Notes: generated by a model from the sequence alone, not told the origin. A DNA stretch of 45,293 bases from Mikrocytos mackini (GCA_030180075.1 JASNJN010000089.1:1-45293), one strand, 5' to 3'. Numbered from the stretch's first letter, positions 30,467-40,329 are shown. Made by a program: numbers and translations.

Positions 30467-31549
30467 GAATTTGGAGTGGATATAAAGAGAGTTGATAAAG
30501 GAAGATTTGTCGTAGAGGATGAAGACAGTCATAAATTCTTAGAAACTATTCATATTAAACTATGTCACCCAGGTTCAAAGTCTATGTATAATACTTTAGT
30601 AAAGTATTATAAAATGAAAGGATTGAAGACACGTCTTGAAGAACTGGTTAAAGCATGTGATGAATGTCAAAAGCAGAAGTCGAGCAAGAATAAATATGGC
30701 AAAACTACGGGATATATTGAAAGTAATGAGCCTTGGGAAAGAATCAGTTCCGATATTTGGGGACCATTTGACACGGAAAATTTCGGAATCCCAGGAACAG
30801 GTTATATCATTACATTTACAGATTTGTTTAGCCGATATTCCCAATTTAGATATATAGACAATATAGAAGCAGAAACCATTGTCAAGACAATGAAAGAAGC
30901 CTGGCTGGATCGATATAAAACTCCAAAAAGTTTCTTAAGCGATCGAGGAACCCAGTACACCAGTAAGGTGCTACGAAGAACAATAAAAGATAGGAAGATT
31001 GAGCAACATTACACGACCGCATACAATCCGACCGGCAACTCCTTGTCCGAGCGACTTAATATATTTATCGGGACTGGAATGCGCATTTTACAGAACAAAG
31101 AATTGGATATATATTCGGCCGTGAAGAGAGTGCAGGATGCATACAATGCCAACTACAACAGTACTATTAAAAATTCTCCAGCCTGTCTGCAATTTGGAAT
31201 TGATCCTATGGATCCATTTAAAAGAAAGAGAAACATAGACATAAAAGAAACAAAGGAGATAATTAGGAAAGCGGCAGAGGCCAATGAAAAGAAACGAAAT
31301 CTAAATAGGATTACAATCGAGGATTACAAAATAGGAGATTATGTCCTCTTGAAGAATAGAATTGAAGGGAAATTATTACAGAAATGGTTGGGACCATACC
31401 AAGTAAAGGATACAAAAAGTAATAATAACGTACTCTTAATAGAAATGGAAAATAAGCAAGTATGGACTAATATCAAACGACTGAAGCCATATTTCATACT
31501 AAGAGTAAAGAATCAGATAGAGAAGAGAGGCAGGATAACGTGCCCATAA
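30467..31549 (+). pseudogene. Pol part 3: integrase
   Basis: Integrase inserts the cDNA copy into the genome. The HHCC zinc domain is visible (HIKLCH, then CDECQKQK). The catalytic triad is D in SSDIWGPF, D in FLSDRGTQYTS and E in NPTGNSLSERLN. The C-terminal domain has GDYVLLKN and LQKWLGPYQV, with no chromodomain. It is in frame with part 2 but separated by the TAG. It terminates at TAA 31547-31549, 14 bases into the right LTR. Confidence 0.9.
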
Positions 31550-31692
31550 TGAAGGGCTACGTATTAATAATTAAATATCCACGGTGTTAATAATAAAAAG
31601 TAAAACTTTAGAAATTACTTATATGTCAGGAAATAACTACTACGCCAACTATAGAGGCAGGGGAGGTCGCTCTGATACCTTTGGGCAACACA
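31536..31692 (+). repeat. right LTR (157 bp)
   Basis: Identical to the left LTR once the nested MITE is removed. It carries the Gag start codon (31623) again, which here reads out into the host gene in antisense. Confidence 0.92.
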
Positions 31693-31891
31693 GTTCTGTT
31701 GTGGAACTTGTGGACGATAGTGTCTTGTTTGAGGTTGAAGAAGTTGTCGAACTGGATTTTGAACCAGACTTTGTAGAAAAGTAGAAAATGGAGATCACCA
31801 AACTTATGGATATTAAAAAGAAAATTAAAAATGCCAGTATCATTGTATTAAATTTGACTTTCTCTCTCGAAATTGTATGTTTTTTCGACAT
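31693..31891 (-). pseudogene. 5' part of the split membrane-protein gene
   Basis: Starts at 31891. A 16-residue polar N-terminus (MSKKHTISREKVKFN) is followed by a hydrophobic segment at residues 17-38 and a Ser/Thr-rich linker, then the retrotransposon junction after codon 66. The start is preceded on the minus strand by CAAATTTTAAATTTTAAA, an AAATTT-type promoter element. The layout resembles the 687-aa protein at 6484-8547 and the 65-aa protein at 33316-33513. The rest of the gene is at 26105-27062. Confidence 0.85.
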
Positions 31892-31894
31892 TTT

Positions 31895-32389
31895 AAAATT
31901 TAAAATTTGAAAAGTTCGGCTTTATTGTGATGACCAGTGTTAAAAAAGAGGTATCATTAATTTCATTTTAAGAAAATTTCAAAAACCTGATGTGGTTTAT
32001 TATCTTGGAGGAAATGATATTACACGTATTTGAAACAACAGTATTGTGTTGATTATTGCTATTTATTATACGTATTTGTTAATATACTCGTCTAAAAACG
32101 TTTATTTTTACATCTTGAATAAAAGTGATATCATTTTAAATTTTAAAATTTATTTTATTGTAATAATTTTTTTATATACATAATTTATTTATAACATTTT
32201 ATTAATAATTTGCACTTATTTTTTGTTGTTCCAATACTGGTTATTGTTTTGTTTGTTCATTTCTATATCTTTTATGTTTTGACGCTAGAAATTAAAATTA
32301 TAAATATTAAATTGGGGATTATAAGATACATGTTAAAGTCATAGAGTTTATAAACCAAATTGATATAGAATTATTACTAGGTCATTTAA
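31895..32389. other. intergenic spacer
   Basis: Very AT-rich. Apart from the AAATTT-type promoter of the split gene at 31892-31910, nothing is recognised. Confidence 0.4.
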
Positions 32390-33240
32390 TTAAATTATGT
32401 TCGCGTTAGTTAAATATTCATAATTCATTTTAACCATTAATCTTTCTCTAAGTTTGTCGACACCTAGCCTGTTTCGTTTCCAATGGACTAAAGTTTTGCA
32501 TATTGAAAAAACTCTTTCTAATGTTCCGTTGGAAATTCCCAAACTATCACAATAACTTTTTAATTGAAATAATCTTTTAAACTTCGTTCTATAACATCAC
32601 CAAAATCATCATTACTAATCTTATTAGTGATAGCAGCTTCATACTCAAATATTTCAGTTCGTATACTATTGATATCAGGAGTTGCAGTTGTAGTATTAGT
32701 TCTAAATGGTTCGTTATGTGCTTCAGAATTGTTCATGCAATTTTCAAACTCCGTAACTTCCGATCCTGGTTCGTATTCTTCATTTCCGACATCATTAAAT
32801 TCCGTTTCCAGGTTTAATTGCAACTCAGCATTATCAGGTTGTATTGAAGAACTGCCAGGAAAGAGCTTTGTGCTTATAATTTCTCTTATTTAACTTTTTG
32901 AATTTGTGTGAGATTAGCATAGAGATCCTTGTTAACATAGCGGACTAACAAGGTTAAATCTTTATGTTGTGTTAACAGGAATGAAAACGATGATTCTAAA
33001 TGTAGAAGTAATCCGGATATAAAGGCTTTAGTTTTAGGTTCGGCTGACCTAAGATCGCGCAACTGTATAATCTTTTCCTGATAATCATCAAACCAAGAAA
33101 TGAAATGGAAAATTGTTGAATTTCTTTTTTGTAAAACAAGTGGAATCATGTTTATCTTCTCAAGTACAAGTATCATTTGTTTTAGAAATTTCGAGTCTCG
33201 CAATAATTCTAAAAGTCATCGTCTAGTAGGGTTAAACTTC
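32390..33240 (-). pseudogene. second hAT-family transposase remnant
   Basis: Reading right to left: NPTRR-stop-LLELLRDSKF (about 33195-33235), where hAT proteins have an Arg-Trp, so a TGA has probably replaced Trp. The fragment 32886-33203 follows, then the acidic fragment 32560-32823, then after another frameshift the dimerisation domain TLERVFSICKTLVHWKRNRL (about 32463-32522), continuing GVDKLRERLMVKMN. It ends at 32390. The sequence differs from the hAT at 1-1552 (a different C-terminal block), so two hAT families are represented. The 5' half is missing. Confidence 0.75.
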
Positions 33241-33315
33241 TTGGTGGCGCATTAAGAATTTCATTCTTTACAGTTTAAAAAAGAGTATAGAGATGAAGAA
33301 ACCAAAACCCAAACT

Positions 33316-33513
33316 ATGAGTAAAGCAAGTAAGTCTAATACTGTGGGAGTTTTTGTTTTGTTAGTGATATTGGTTGTATTGGGTGTTATTTTAATTGGAC
33401 TGCTTTTAGGTATGATTATAGTTAAATGTAGAAAGGGGAAAAGAAATAGAAAACTTTCGGTTAAGTATGAACGTAGAAGGACGGGGAATACCAGTGGGAG
33501 TATAAACGTTTAA
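33316..33513 (+). CDS. 65-aa single-pass membrane protein
   Basis: A short polar N-terminus (MSKASKSNT), one long hydrophobic helix at residues 10-36, and a strongly basic tail (KCRKGKRNRK). By the positive-inside rule the tail should be cytosolic. CCCAAACT directly precedes the start, resembling the microsporidian CCC-type signal. No family is recognised. It could be a truncated relative of the TM-anchored proteins at 6484 and 31891, or a genuine small membrane protein. Confidence 0.55.
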   Translation: MSKASKSNTVGVFVLLVILVVLGVILIGLLLGMIIVKCRKGKRNRKLSVKYERRRTGNTSGSINV

Positions 33514-33872
33514 GTAAAAGGTATATTATGTGTTGGGAATTTTTAAAACATTTTATTAACATATTTAATAGTAATAGTTAGTTTTTATTAAAAGTTTAGT
33601 TACATTGTAAATATGAAATTATATCTTTTTAAAGTGTTACAAGGGCAATATTTGAAAAATATTAAATGAAAAACGGGTCGCGATAGAGATCATGTTAAAA
33701 AAATTTCGCCATCTTAAGGAATTGTATTGAATTATGTTATAAAGTTTTAATATCACTACGACTTTTATGGTTAATTATAAATTTCATTTATACATTAAAT
33801 TAGAGTTATATAAGTAACAAATAATCACATGTATTTTTATTTTCATTTATTTATTTATTCGTTCGAGTTAGA
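33514..33872. other. intergenic spacer
   Basis: AT-rich. No gene, repeat or RNA structure recognised. Confidence 0.4.
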
Positions 33873-36092
33873 CTATAATTTTGCTTTATTTTCATTCTGT
33901 TGTTCTTCATCACATCCGCTCACATTAACATTCCAGTTTTTATCACTTATTTCGTACTGAGTAACGATTGGTTCATCAGTTCCATTGGGTATGATTTCCA
34001 TTCTATATTTTTCCGACCCATCATAATTCAATTCTACGACCATCAACTGTCCAATATTGTTAACATTTTTACGAGCTTCTGACGTTAAATATTTGTCATC
34101 TTTTTTATCCGATGAAATTGGTATTATATTCTCAAGTTCTAGCTTTGTCAGGAAGCTTATTCTTATGAGTACTGTTTCTCGATGATTGGAATCCATTATA
34201 TCTTGTTTATACTTACAATACGTTTGTTCCCATCCATGAAACTTAGTATTTGAGCTAAGTAAGTATTCTCCTGCTTTGTATTCAATTATGTAATTCTTAT
34301 TATATTTCCTATAATAATCATCCAACTGTTCATATTTATTCTTGAAAAATGGACTATATTTAGGTAAACCGCCATCTCCGTCCATAATAATGAGGAACAT
34401 CTTTCTAAAACGATATTTGTCAATATTGTCAGCGACTTCGTAAAGAAAGGTTCCGAATGTTTGGTATGCAACGACACAAAATTCCTTCCATTTCTCATTT
34501 CTAAAAGTTTCACAGCATTTTTCTGCTTGTCCATTGAATTTGCTTTCAGATAAGAAACCCATATAATTATGTGCTCCCCAATTATACTTTCCTCTAATTT
34601 CCCTGTTAGTCAAACCCAATGTATAGGTAACCCCATCTTCCTGAGTAGTTTCCCACCGTTTTATAGTGAGTAGCCCTGTCTGATACAATTGAGTGATAAC
34701 TTTGTCGTCTTTTCCTTCGCACTTGCGTCGAATTGCATTCAGTACTCCCGGCTTAACTTTTGTGCATTCGCCAGTAAGTTCAAACTTCTTGAAAAAATCA
34801 AAATTATCCCGTAAGAAATCCCATCTAAAATCGTTACCTGAAGTTTGGCTCCAATAATCACCACAACTTCCTCTCTTAAATGACAAGTTTACTGATATAG
34901 GGTTGAAAATTCGAGTTTGGGTGGTTGCAAAAGTATATCCGTCATATTGACAGATTAACATACCCATTATAATGTCTTTAATAGATTCCATTTCACTTGG
35001 TGTGTATGAGTCTTTAACAGAAACCTTTTCATCATCATTATTATGTGTATCTTTTTTGTTATAATTGTGCCGAAGACTTTCTTTATAAAAATCTATGAAT
35101 AAATCATCGCTAAATAAAGTCCTTATTTCTTTTTCAGTGTATCCTACTAATGTTGCATAAGATGCATCTGTTGAAATATTATTAGCGCCTAGTAATGGTG
35201 AATACATATCATCAATTTCCAACATTGTTACTCCGGTTGTGAATTGTAAGTGTATAAGATCGCTGTTATTTTTTAATGTTTGATAGAAACCATTTATAAA
35301 TTTAGTGAAAGGAGAAATATATCCTTCATCTTGTCTTTTGTGTTCTGCTCTAAGATTGTCTATAGCACAACCACTTTGATATATAGCGTCGTACTCATCT
35401 ATTAGTACGACCATTTTTGGTTCATAATCGTTTCCAAGTTTAACCAGTGCATGCATTATTAAGTTCATAAAGTTTATATACACTTCAATTTTCCTGTTAA
35501 GTATTGTTTCATTATTGGTTGGTATGGTTTCTGTTTGTAAATATGTTTTGTTGTTTATGTATTCAATGGCTTCTTTTATCGTTATATTGTTCGATTCTAG
35601 ATTGTGTTTTTCAACTATTTCCAGAAGTTTTCGAAGATAACTCGAAAGTGTATTATACATTAACTCTTCATAATGCGTAAGGAAACAAAAGCACATAACC
35701 GGGTATTTAGGCCAGCTATACTTTTCAGGTGTGTTGGTAAGTTCACCTTTGTTTGTGATGAAGTTTCCAGCATTATCTTTAAGGTGATGTTTGTAAATTT
35801 GTGTGTTGGAGAAGTGTTCTTTGTATTCTGGCCCGTTGGCTATTTTCTCGAGTGCATTGATTAACAGTGTTTTCCCGAACCTGCGCGGTCTAATGAAGAA
35901 AAATGACCCAGGTGTAACCATAAGTCGGGCATATAGGGCTGTCTTGTCTAAAAGTTCATTATCTTCTAATAATCGAATAATTTCCGTCGTGGCTACACCG
36001 GGTATATACTCTAGCTGCGTTGTATTTATATCGCTGTTTATTTCATTTGTAGTACCCTGGGGCAAGACGGGGGAAGTTTTGATATTTTTCAT
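33873..36092 (-). CDS. AAA-ATPase-like plus PD-(D/E)XK nuclease protein (739 aa)
   Basis: The N-terminal half is the AAA-ATPase-like domain of Pfam PF09820: FFIRPRRFGKTLLINALEKI (P-loop, K74), then VVLIDEYDAIYQSG (Walker B, D232/E233) and FTTGVTMLEIDDMYSPL. The C-terminal part carries a PD-(D/E)XK-type core, IIEYKAG (E604, K606), with acidic residues upstream in IIMDGDGG and the WEQTYCKYKQ helix after it, as in the PDDEXK_9 family that usually accompanies PF09820. The protein is intact, with an AAAAAATTTTAG stretch just before the start. This architecture is common in bacteria and patchy in eukaryotes, including fungi. The natural substrate is unknown; an NTP-driven DNA nuclease is the inference. 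It sits between transposon remnants. Confidence 0.88.
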   Translation of the reverse strand: MKNIKTSPVLPQGTTNEINSDINTTQLEYIPGVATTEIIRLLEDNELLDKTALYARLMVTPGSFFFIRPRRFGKTLLINALEKIANGPEYKEHFSNTQIYKHHLKDNAGNFITNKGELTNTPEKYSWPKYPVMCFCFLTHYEELMYNTLSSYLRKLLEIVEKHNLESNNITIKEAIEYINNKTYLQTETIPTNNETILNRKIEVYINFMNLIMHALVKLGNDYEPKMVVLIDEYDAIYQSGCAIDNLRAEHKRQDEGYISPFTKFINGFYQTLKNNSDLIHLQFTTGVTMLEIDDMYSPLLGANNISTDASYATLVGYTEKEIRTLFSDDLFIDFYKESLRHNYNKKDTHNNDDEKVSVKDSYTPSEMESIKDIIMGMLICQYDGYTFATTQTRIFNPISVNLSFKRGSCGDYWSQTSGNDFRWDFLRDNFDFFKKFELTGECTKVKPGVLNAIRRKCEGKDDKVITQLYQTGLLTIKRWETTQEDGVTYTLGLTNREIRGKYNWGAHNYMGFLSESKFNGQAEKCCETFRNEKWKEFCVVAYQTFGTFLYEVADNIDKYRFRKMFLIIMDGDGGLPKYSPFFKNKYEQLDDYYRKYNKNYIIEYKAGEYLLSSNTKFHGWEQTYCKYKQDIMDSNHRETVLIRISFLTKLELENIIPISSDKKDDKYLTSEARKNVNNIGQLMVVELNYDGSEKYRMEIIPNGTDEPIVTQYEISDKNWNVNVSGCDEEQQNENKAKL

Positions 36093-36105
36093 AAACTAAA
36101 ATTTT

Positions 36106-36243
36106 TTAAAAAATTGATCCTAATATTTTGAACATCTCTATACACTGTGGTTGAGCCTGTTCACATCTGACGTGCTGGGTGTGTCTTCCAGTGACCTTAG
36201 CACGCTTGTAGCCTCCTTTGTAAGAAGTTCTATATGTTGGCAT
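36106..36243 (-). other. 45-codon frame: probable Gag N-terminus inside an LTR
   Basis: Begins MPTYRTSYKGGYKRAKVTG at 36243. It starts 78 bases inside the 154-bp LTR at 36168-36321 and runs out of it. This matches the position of the Gag start in the LTR of the intact element (87 bases in), and both peptides are rich in Tyr, Gly and Arg. It is unlikely to be an independent gene. Confidence 0.55.
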
Positions 36244-36321
36244 TTTTTTAAAAGAATTTTTAATTTCTATATTTATTTACTTTCTTTGTAAGATCACTCA
36301 GGCGTGTCTTAGAGGCACGTC
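36168..36321 (-). repeat. LTR of a second Ty3/gypsy family (154 bp)
   Basis: Read on the minus strand it starts TGACGTGC and ends GCACGTCA, a perfect 8-bp inverted pair in the TG...CA form. It lies 54 bases past the end of the integrase frame, with a purine-rich tract (AGAGAAAAGAAAATGGAGAG, about 36330-36350) in between, as expected for a 3' LTR. No partner LTR is in the window. Its sequence differs from the LTR at 27063 and 31536. Confidence 0.75.
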
Positions 36322-36375
36322 AGTTTGCTCTCCATTTTCTTTTCTCTTTGTAGTTTCCTTCTGACTCAAATAAAC

Positions 36376-37082
36376 CTATGTAATAAGGTTTAACTCTTTT
36401 TTGTTCGCTTTAATTTGGATGACGTCTTTGTTTCTCTTAATAGCTAGTACTTCAAATGCCCCTTTCCATTTGAGATTAAGTTTACCTTGCTCAAGGTTCT
36501 TTAAGAGTATATATTCTCCTTTATTGTAACCACCTGTGTTAATTCTTTTTGTATTTTTCTTTTTATTTTCGGCTTCTGCACTTTCTTTAATTTTTGAGTA
36601 AATCTCCTCATTGTCAAACTCTGTTCTCTTTTGGAATGGGTCGATTGGGTTGTATCCTAATTGCAGATTTGCTGGCGAAGTACCTAAAGTTCTATTGAAT
36701 CCTGCGTTATAAGCATTTTCGATTTTCTGTAATGCTTGTTCAACTCCCATTTTCCTGTTCTTAAAGATCCTCATTCCGTTTACAAGGAAAACATTAGTCT
36801 CTCAGACAGGCTATTCCTTGTTGGATTGTATGAAGCGGAGTGTCTGGTTTTTATCCCAATATTCCTAAAGTAATTCTTTATTGAGTCCGAAGTGTACTGA
36901 GTTCCTTGATCGCTAAGGAATGTGTCTGGTTTTGGGAATTGGCTAAGCCAACTGTCCTCAGATCCTTCTATAATTTCCTTACTGCTAACTTCTTCGAAGA
37001 ATCTCATTGTAGAAAACGACTGAACATGTCTGTATAAGTAATTACGTATCCATTCATAAGTCATCCAAAATCAAGGCTGGAA
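36376..37082 (-). pseudogene. integrase remnant of the second Ty3/gypsy family
   Basis: Right to left: GYVITYTDMFSRF (about 37015-37053, one frame), then FFEEVSSKEIIEG and FLSDQGTQYTS with the second catalytic Asp, NPTRNSLSERL with the catalytic Glu, a frame break near 36777, then ENAYNAGFNRTLGTSPANLQ and the C-terminal KGEYILLKNLEQGKLNLKWK. It is a relative of the integrase at 30467-31549 but clearly a different family. The upstream part of pol is absent; the MITE-like element at about 37090 replaces it. Confidence 0.85.
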
Positions 37083-37089
37083 TCTTGTT

Positions 37090-37820
37090 TCCGCACTTTC
37101 TTCCATTTCCCACACTTTCTTTCAATTCCCACACTTTCTTCCGATTCCCACACTATCTTCCAACCTCCACGATCGTCCATTTTAGCATGTTTGCTGGTGG
37201 TTTTATGGTGTTTCACACATCATAAACGATGTATGACGATATTTCTCAGAGACTGAGACTATTTAGATCGGTTAATACAAAACTCCACGCTATAATCTTG
37301 AATATTACAAGCGCGTTCCCAATTTTGAAAATTTGAAAATTTAAAACAATTAAGTCATATAAACGTGTAAAATCGACTTTCCAACTTTCATGGCCTAATA
37401 TATTTGTAATAATTTTCAAAAATTATCTTTATAATTTAATATAATTTATTCCCACATGCCATATTTAGCGATAAAAATCAACTTCAAAATCACTGTAATT
37501 TGAGTACGTAGTCAGCAATTCAACTGTGTAGATATGCTTATATTTATTCATTAAACAGATAATCTGCAATAATTGGCCGATATTCAATGTATTTTGTTGT
37601 TCGTTAGGCTCGGAAAAAACCCAAAAAACCATTTTTAATTTTTTCAAAAACCTATGCTAGAGTACTCACCAAAAATGTTAAATATGCACAATATGGGGCT
37701 AATGTGAGTATGTAGCCGTGAGATGACATTATTTTCCGCATTTCTGGTAAAAATCATGATAAAATTGATCTGAGTGTGGGATTTGGAAGAAAGTGTGGGA
37801 AATGAAAGAAAATGTGGCGG
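37090..37820. mobile_element. MITE-like element with multi-copy terminal repeats
   Basis: The left end has three to four head-to-tail copies of a roughly 20-bp unit TTCCCACACTTTCTTCC (37098-37161). The right end has about two inverted copies (GGAAGAAAGTGTGGGAAATG, about 37784-37803, and neighbours). No coding frame lies between. Repeated terminal units are typical of MULE or hAT-type non-autonomous elements. Exact ends and target duplication could not be fixed. Confidence 0.5.
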
Positions 37821-37962
37821 CGATTTATAGCCCCAGACTGTGATCTGAATCTGACTCCCCGCCTTCTATTGTTCTCTCGGACCGCGTTTGAGCGTGTGGG
37901 GAACAGTCCACATTGTACCCCACGATGAGCAATTTCATCACCATGGGTGCGGTACAATGAGA

Positions 37963-38489
37963 GACGAAAAAAATTGGGCTGGAAAAATTGGGCTGCATTT
38001 TTCTAGCCCAAATGATTTTTGGGCTGCATTTTTCCAGCCCAAATAATTTCGAAGGGTTTGTAAATATGAAATTATATTGGCTATTTTATCGAATTTGAAT
38101 GTAAAAAAAATAAAAAAATCACAGTTAGACACTTGTAATAGCTGAATTTAACTTTAGTTTATTAAAAAATAATTCGGGCAACAACAAATACTCAATTAAC
38201 TCCTAAAATCTACTTTAAATTGACGGATAATCTAACGATAAGACACAAATAGGACACAAACCAAGTTGTGTATAAACAGAAAACCCTACTCTATTAAATT
38301 TGGTATATCATTGATATTTCTTTTCTACAAATGTTGGTAAACTTACCATAATTTCCAATAAAAAGTCGATATTTATATTTTTAATTTTTTGGAATTTTGG
38401 GCTGCATTTTCCAGCCCAAATATTCTATCTCCAACCCAACCCATGGGCTGCCCCAAAAAAAATGCAGCCCAATTTTCCATTCTCGTCTA
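37963..38489. mobile_element. MITE-like element with GGGCTG hairpins
   Basis: AGACGAAAAAAATTGGGCTG at the left (about 37963) is mirrored by CAGCCCAATTTTCCATTCTCGTCT at the right (38466-38489). Inside, TTGGGCTGCATTTTT...AGCCCAAAT hairpins occur twice at the left (37990-38046) and once at the right (38396-38421), plus a GC-rich stretch at 38430-38455. No frame and no target duplication recognised. The MULE coding sequence starts directly at its right edge. Confidence 0.55.
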
Positions 38490-40329
38490 GCATACTACAA
38501 AGAGATTAACAGAAACAAGAAGAAGTATTTAGTTGAATATTACGAAATCCACTCACACAATATTGTTTTGGACAAGATCAGACTTGGTAAGGATATAAAA
38601 CATGATTTGATTTCTAAATTAAAAAGCGGGAAGGAGATAGACAAAGTTTGGCGAGAAATATTAAAACAAGTTGATTTGGACAATGTTAAAAAACTAGATT
38701 TGGTTGGGCCTTCTTACTTACGTTATTTAAGGAATACATATGTCGATGTGCGACTAAGTGAAAACGATCTTGAAAGTTTACAGAAATGGAGAAATATAAT
38801 CAAAAAGAACGGCCTATTGGAAGATCAACTCATTATTCACAACGAAGACAAAGAAGGAAAAGACTTTTCGTTTATATATATGATGCAGACAAAAGAACAG
38901 AGGAATATAGTTGCGAATTTAAAGTTTGACACTATTATGATTGACTCAAGTTTTGGAACGAATCTCTACAACTACACATTAGTTCCTTTCTTTATTTTGG
39001 ACGAGAAACAGGCAGGGTTCCCTATAGCATTTGCTATATTTTCAAATGAGAACACAGAAAACTTAATAACAGTAATACAATGGTTGGTTGAAAAGAACCC
39101 TGAATTTAGAGGAATAAAATATTTGATGTCAAACTTAGCACCAGTGTATATGAAGGCTTGGTCAATAGCTAACGGACCGGGTGTTACATGGCTTTATTGT
39201 ACATGGCATTTCTACAAGGCAGTCATTGGAAAGATAACTTTACATTATAAGGACACAGAACAACGGGATACAATACAGTCAATGTTTATATTGATGTGTA
39301 ACGCAGTAGAGTAACAAGAATTTTACAAAACTAAATTGGAATTTTTGCAGTTTGCAAACAGCACTTCAAGGGAATTTTATAATTACTTTCAATCTTACCA
39401 TAATCACAAAGATACGAGATGGGCTCTTATACAAAGGCTAGAAACAGAAGTAAACGTTAACATGTTTGTGGAATCATTTTTTAGGATATTAAAGAAGGAC
39501 TGGCTTAACAATGTTAGAAAGAATAGGATCGATTTTCTTGTAAGGACTTTACAGGAATACACGCTGTGTCTTTCAGTGACTAATTTTATTGGGAATTTCA
39601 TTACAAAAGGCGACTTTCTAGGTTTTAGACAAAATAGCAAAGGGAAAACACAAAAGAGATTAGGTCTACAAGTTAAAGATTTTAATAAAGTTGCGGACAA
39701 TTGTTAGGAATATAAAATGTACAGAATTACTAAAAAGAGCCTTAACAAATGCGCTGATTGTTCCAACATTTGCGTACAATACAAAATTTGCTATCATTCG
39801 TTAGCGTGTACTTGTCTCTCACTTAAAAAAGAAGAATGTATGTAAACACATACACAAGGTTGTGAACATTCTAAAGTGGTGCAAAGAGGGGATGGACGGG
39901 GACGCGCGAGAAAACGATTATATTAAAGGATTTACAGAGGGAAACGAAGACAATATATTCACAGATCAAATTATAGAGAATGTTCCAGTTGAATGCGAAT
40001 TAACAGAAGATATAAGTACAGGAATAAACCAAGGGGAATGTGTAAAGGGTGAGGCATTTAGAGTAGATCGTGAAACGAAAGAGGACATAGTAGGGAGCTT
40101 GAGTAAAATACGACGGTTGGTACAGGATAATAAGATTTCAAAAGTTAAAGCAACACAGATGAAGCATATCTTGGGAGAATTAACATTAGCTGACAATTCA
40201 GAACATGACGATACTGCAAACAAATCAAAAATTAAACCGGTTACAGCATCAAAAACAACATATAAAACCCAAAGACAACAATTGAAGATTAACAAGCCGC
40301 GAGGAAGAAAGAAAAAAAACAAGCGTTAG
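38490..40329 (+). pseudogene. Mutator-like (MULE) transposase, inactivated
   Basis: One frame from 38490 to 39704, broken by TAA (39312-39314), gives a MULE transposase. First catalytic Asp: FDTIMIDSSFGTN. Second: MSNLAPVYMKAW, where Asn (codon 39132-39134) stands where Asp is expected. The C2H motif LYCTWHFYKAV follows, and the Glu is in NMFVESFFRILKK. After a second stop (39705) the frame continues with Cys/His-rich residues (CYHSLACTC) and, after a frameshift near 39838, CKHIHKVV, together like a SWIM zinc finger. The tail (39862-40329) is acidic and ends KPRGRKKKNKR, like an AT-hook. Four lesions, so a dead copy. The N-terminus is cut by the element at 37963-38489. Confidence 0.85.

Larger units (their letters stand above)
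27063..31692 (+). mobile_element. Ty3/gypsy LTR retrotransposon inserted in a gene
   Basis: A complete element in structure: two LTRs of 157 bp, identical apart from a MITE in the left one, enclosing gag, protease, reverse transcriptase, RNase H and integrase in Ty3 order. It is flanked by the 5-bp target duplication GTTCT (27058-27062 and 31693-31697). A polypurine tract (AGATAGAGAAGAGAGGCAGG, about 31515-31534) abuts the right LTR. No tRNA primer site starting TGG is seen after the left LTR. It is coding-defective: TAA after gag, a 1-base loss in RT, and TAG before integrase. Identical LTRs point to recent insertion. Confidence 0.93.

Noticed and set aside
31584-31784. 66-aa plus-strand frame across the right LTR edge
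   Set aside because: It is the LTR copy of the Gag start reading antisense into the split host gene, not a gene.
36106-36243. Possible truncated ribosomal protein eS26 (RAK...GR...VRC pattern)
   Set aside because: Cysteine spacing does not fit eS26, and the start lies inside an LTR at the place where the sister Ty3 element starts Gag.
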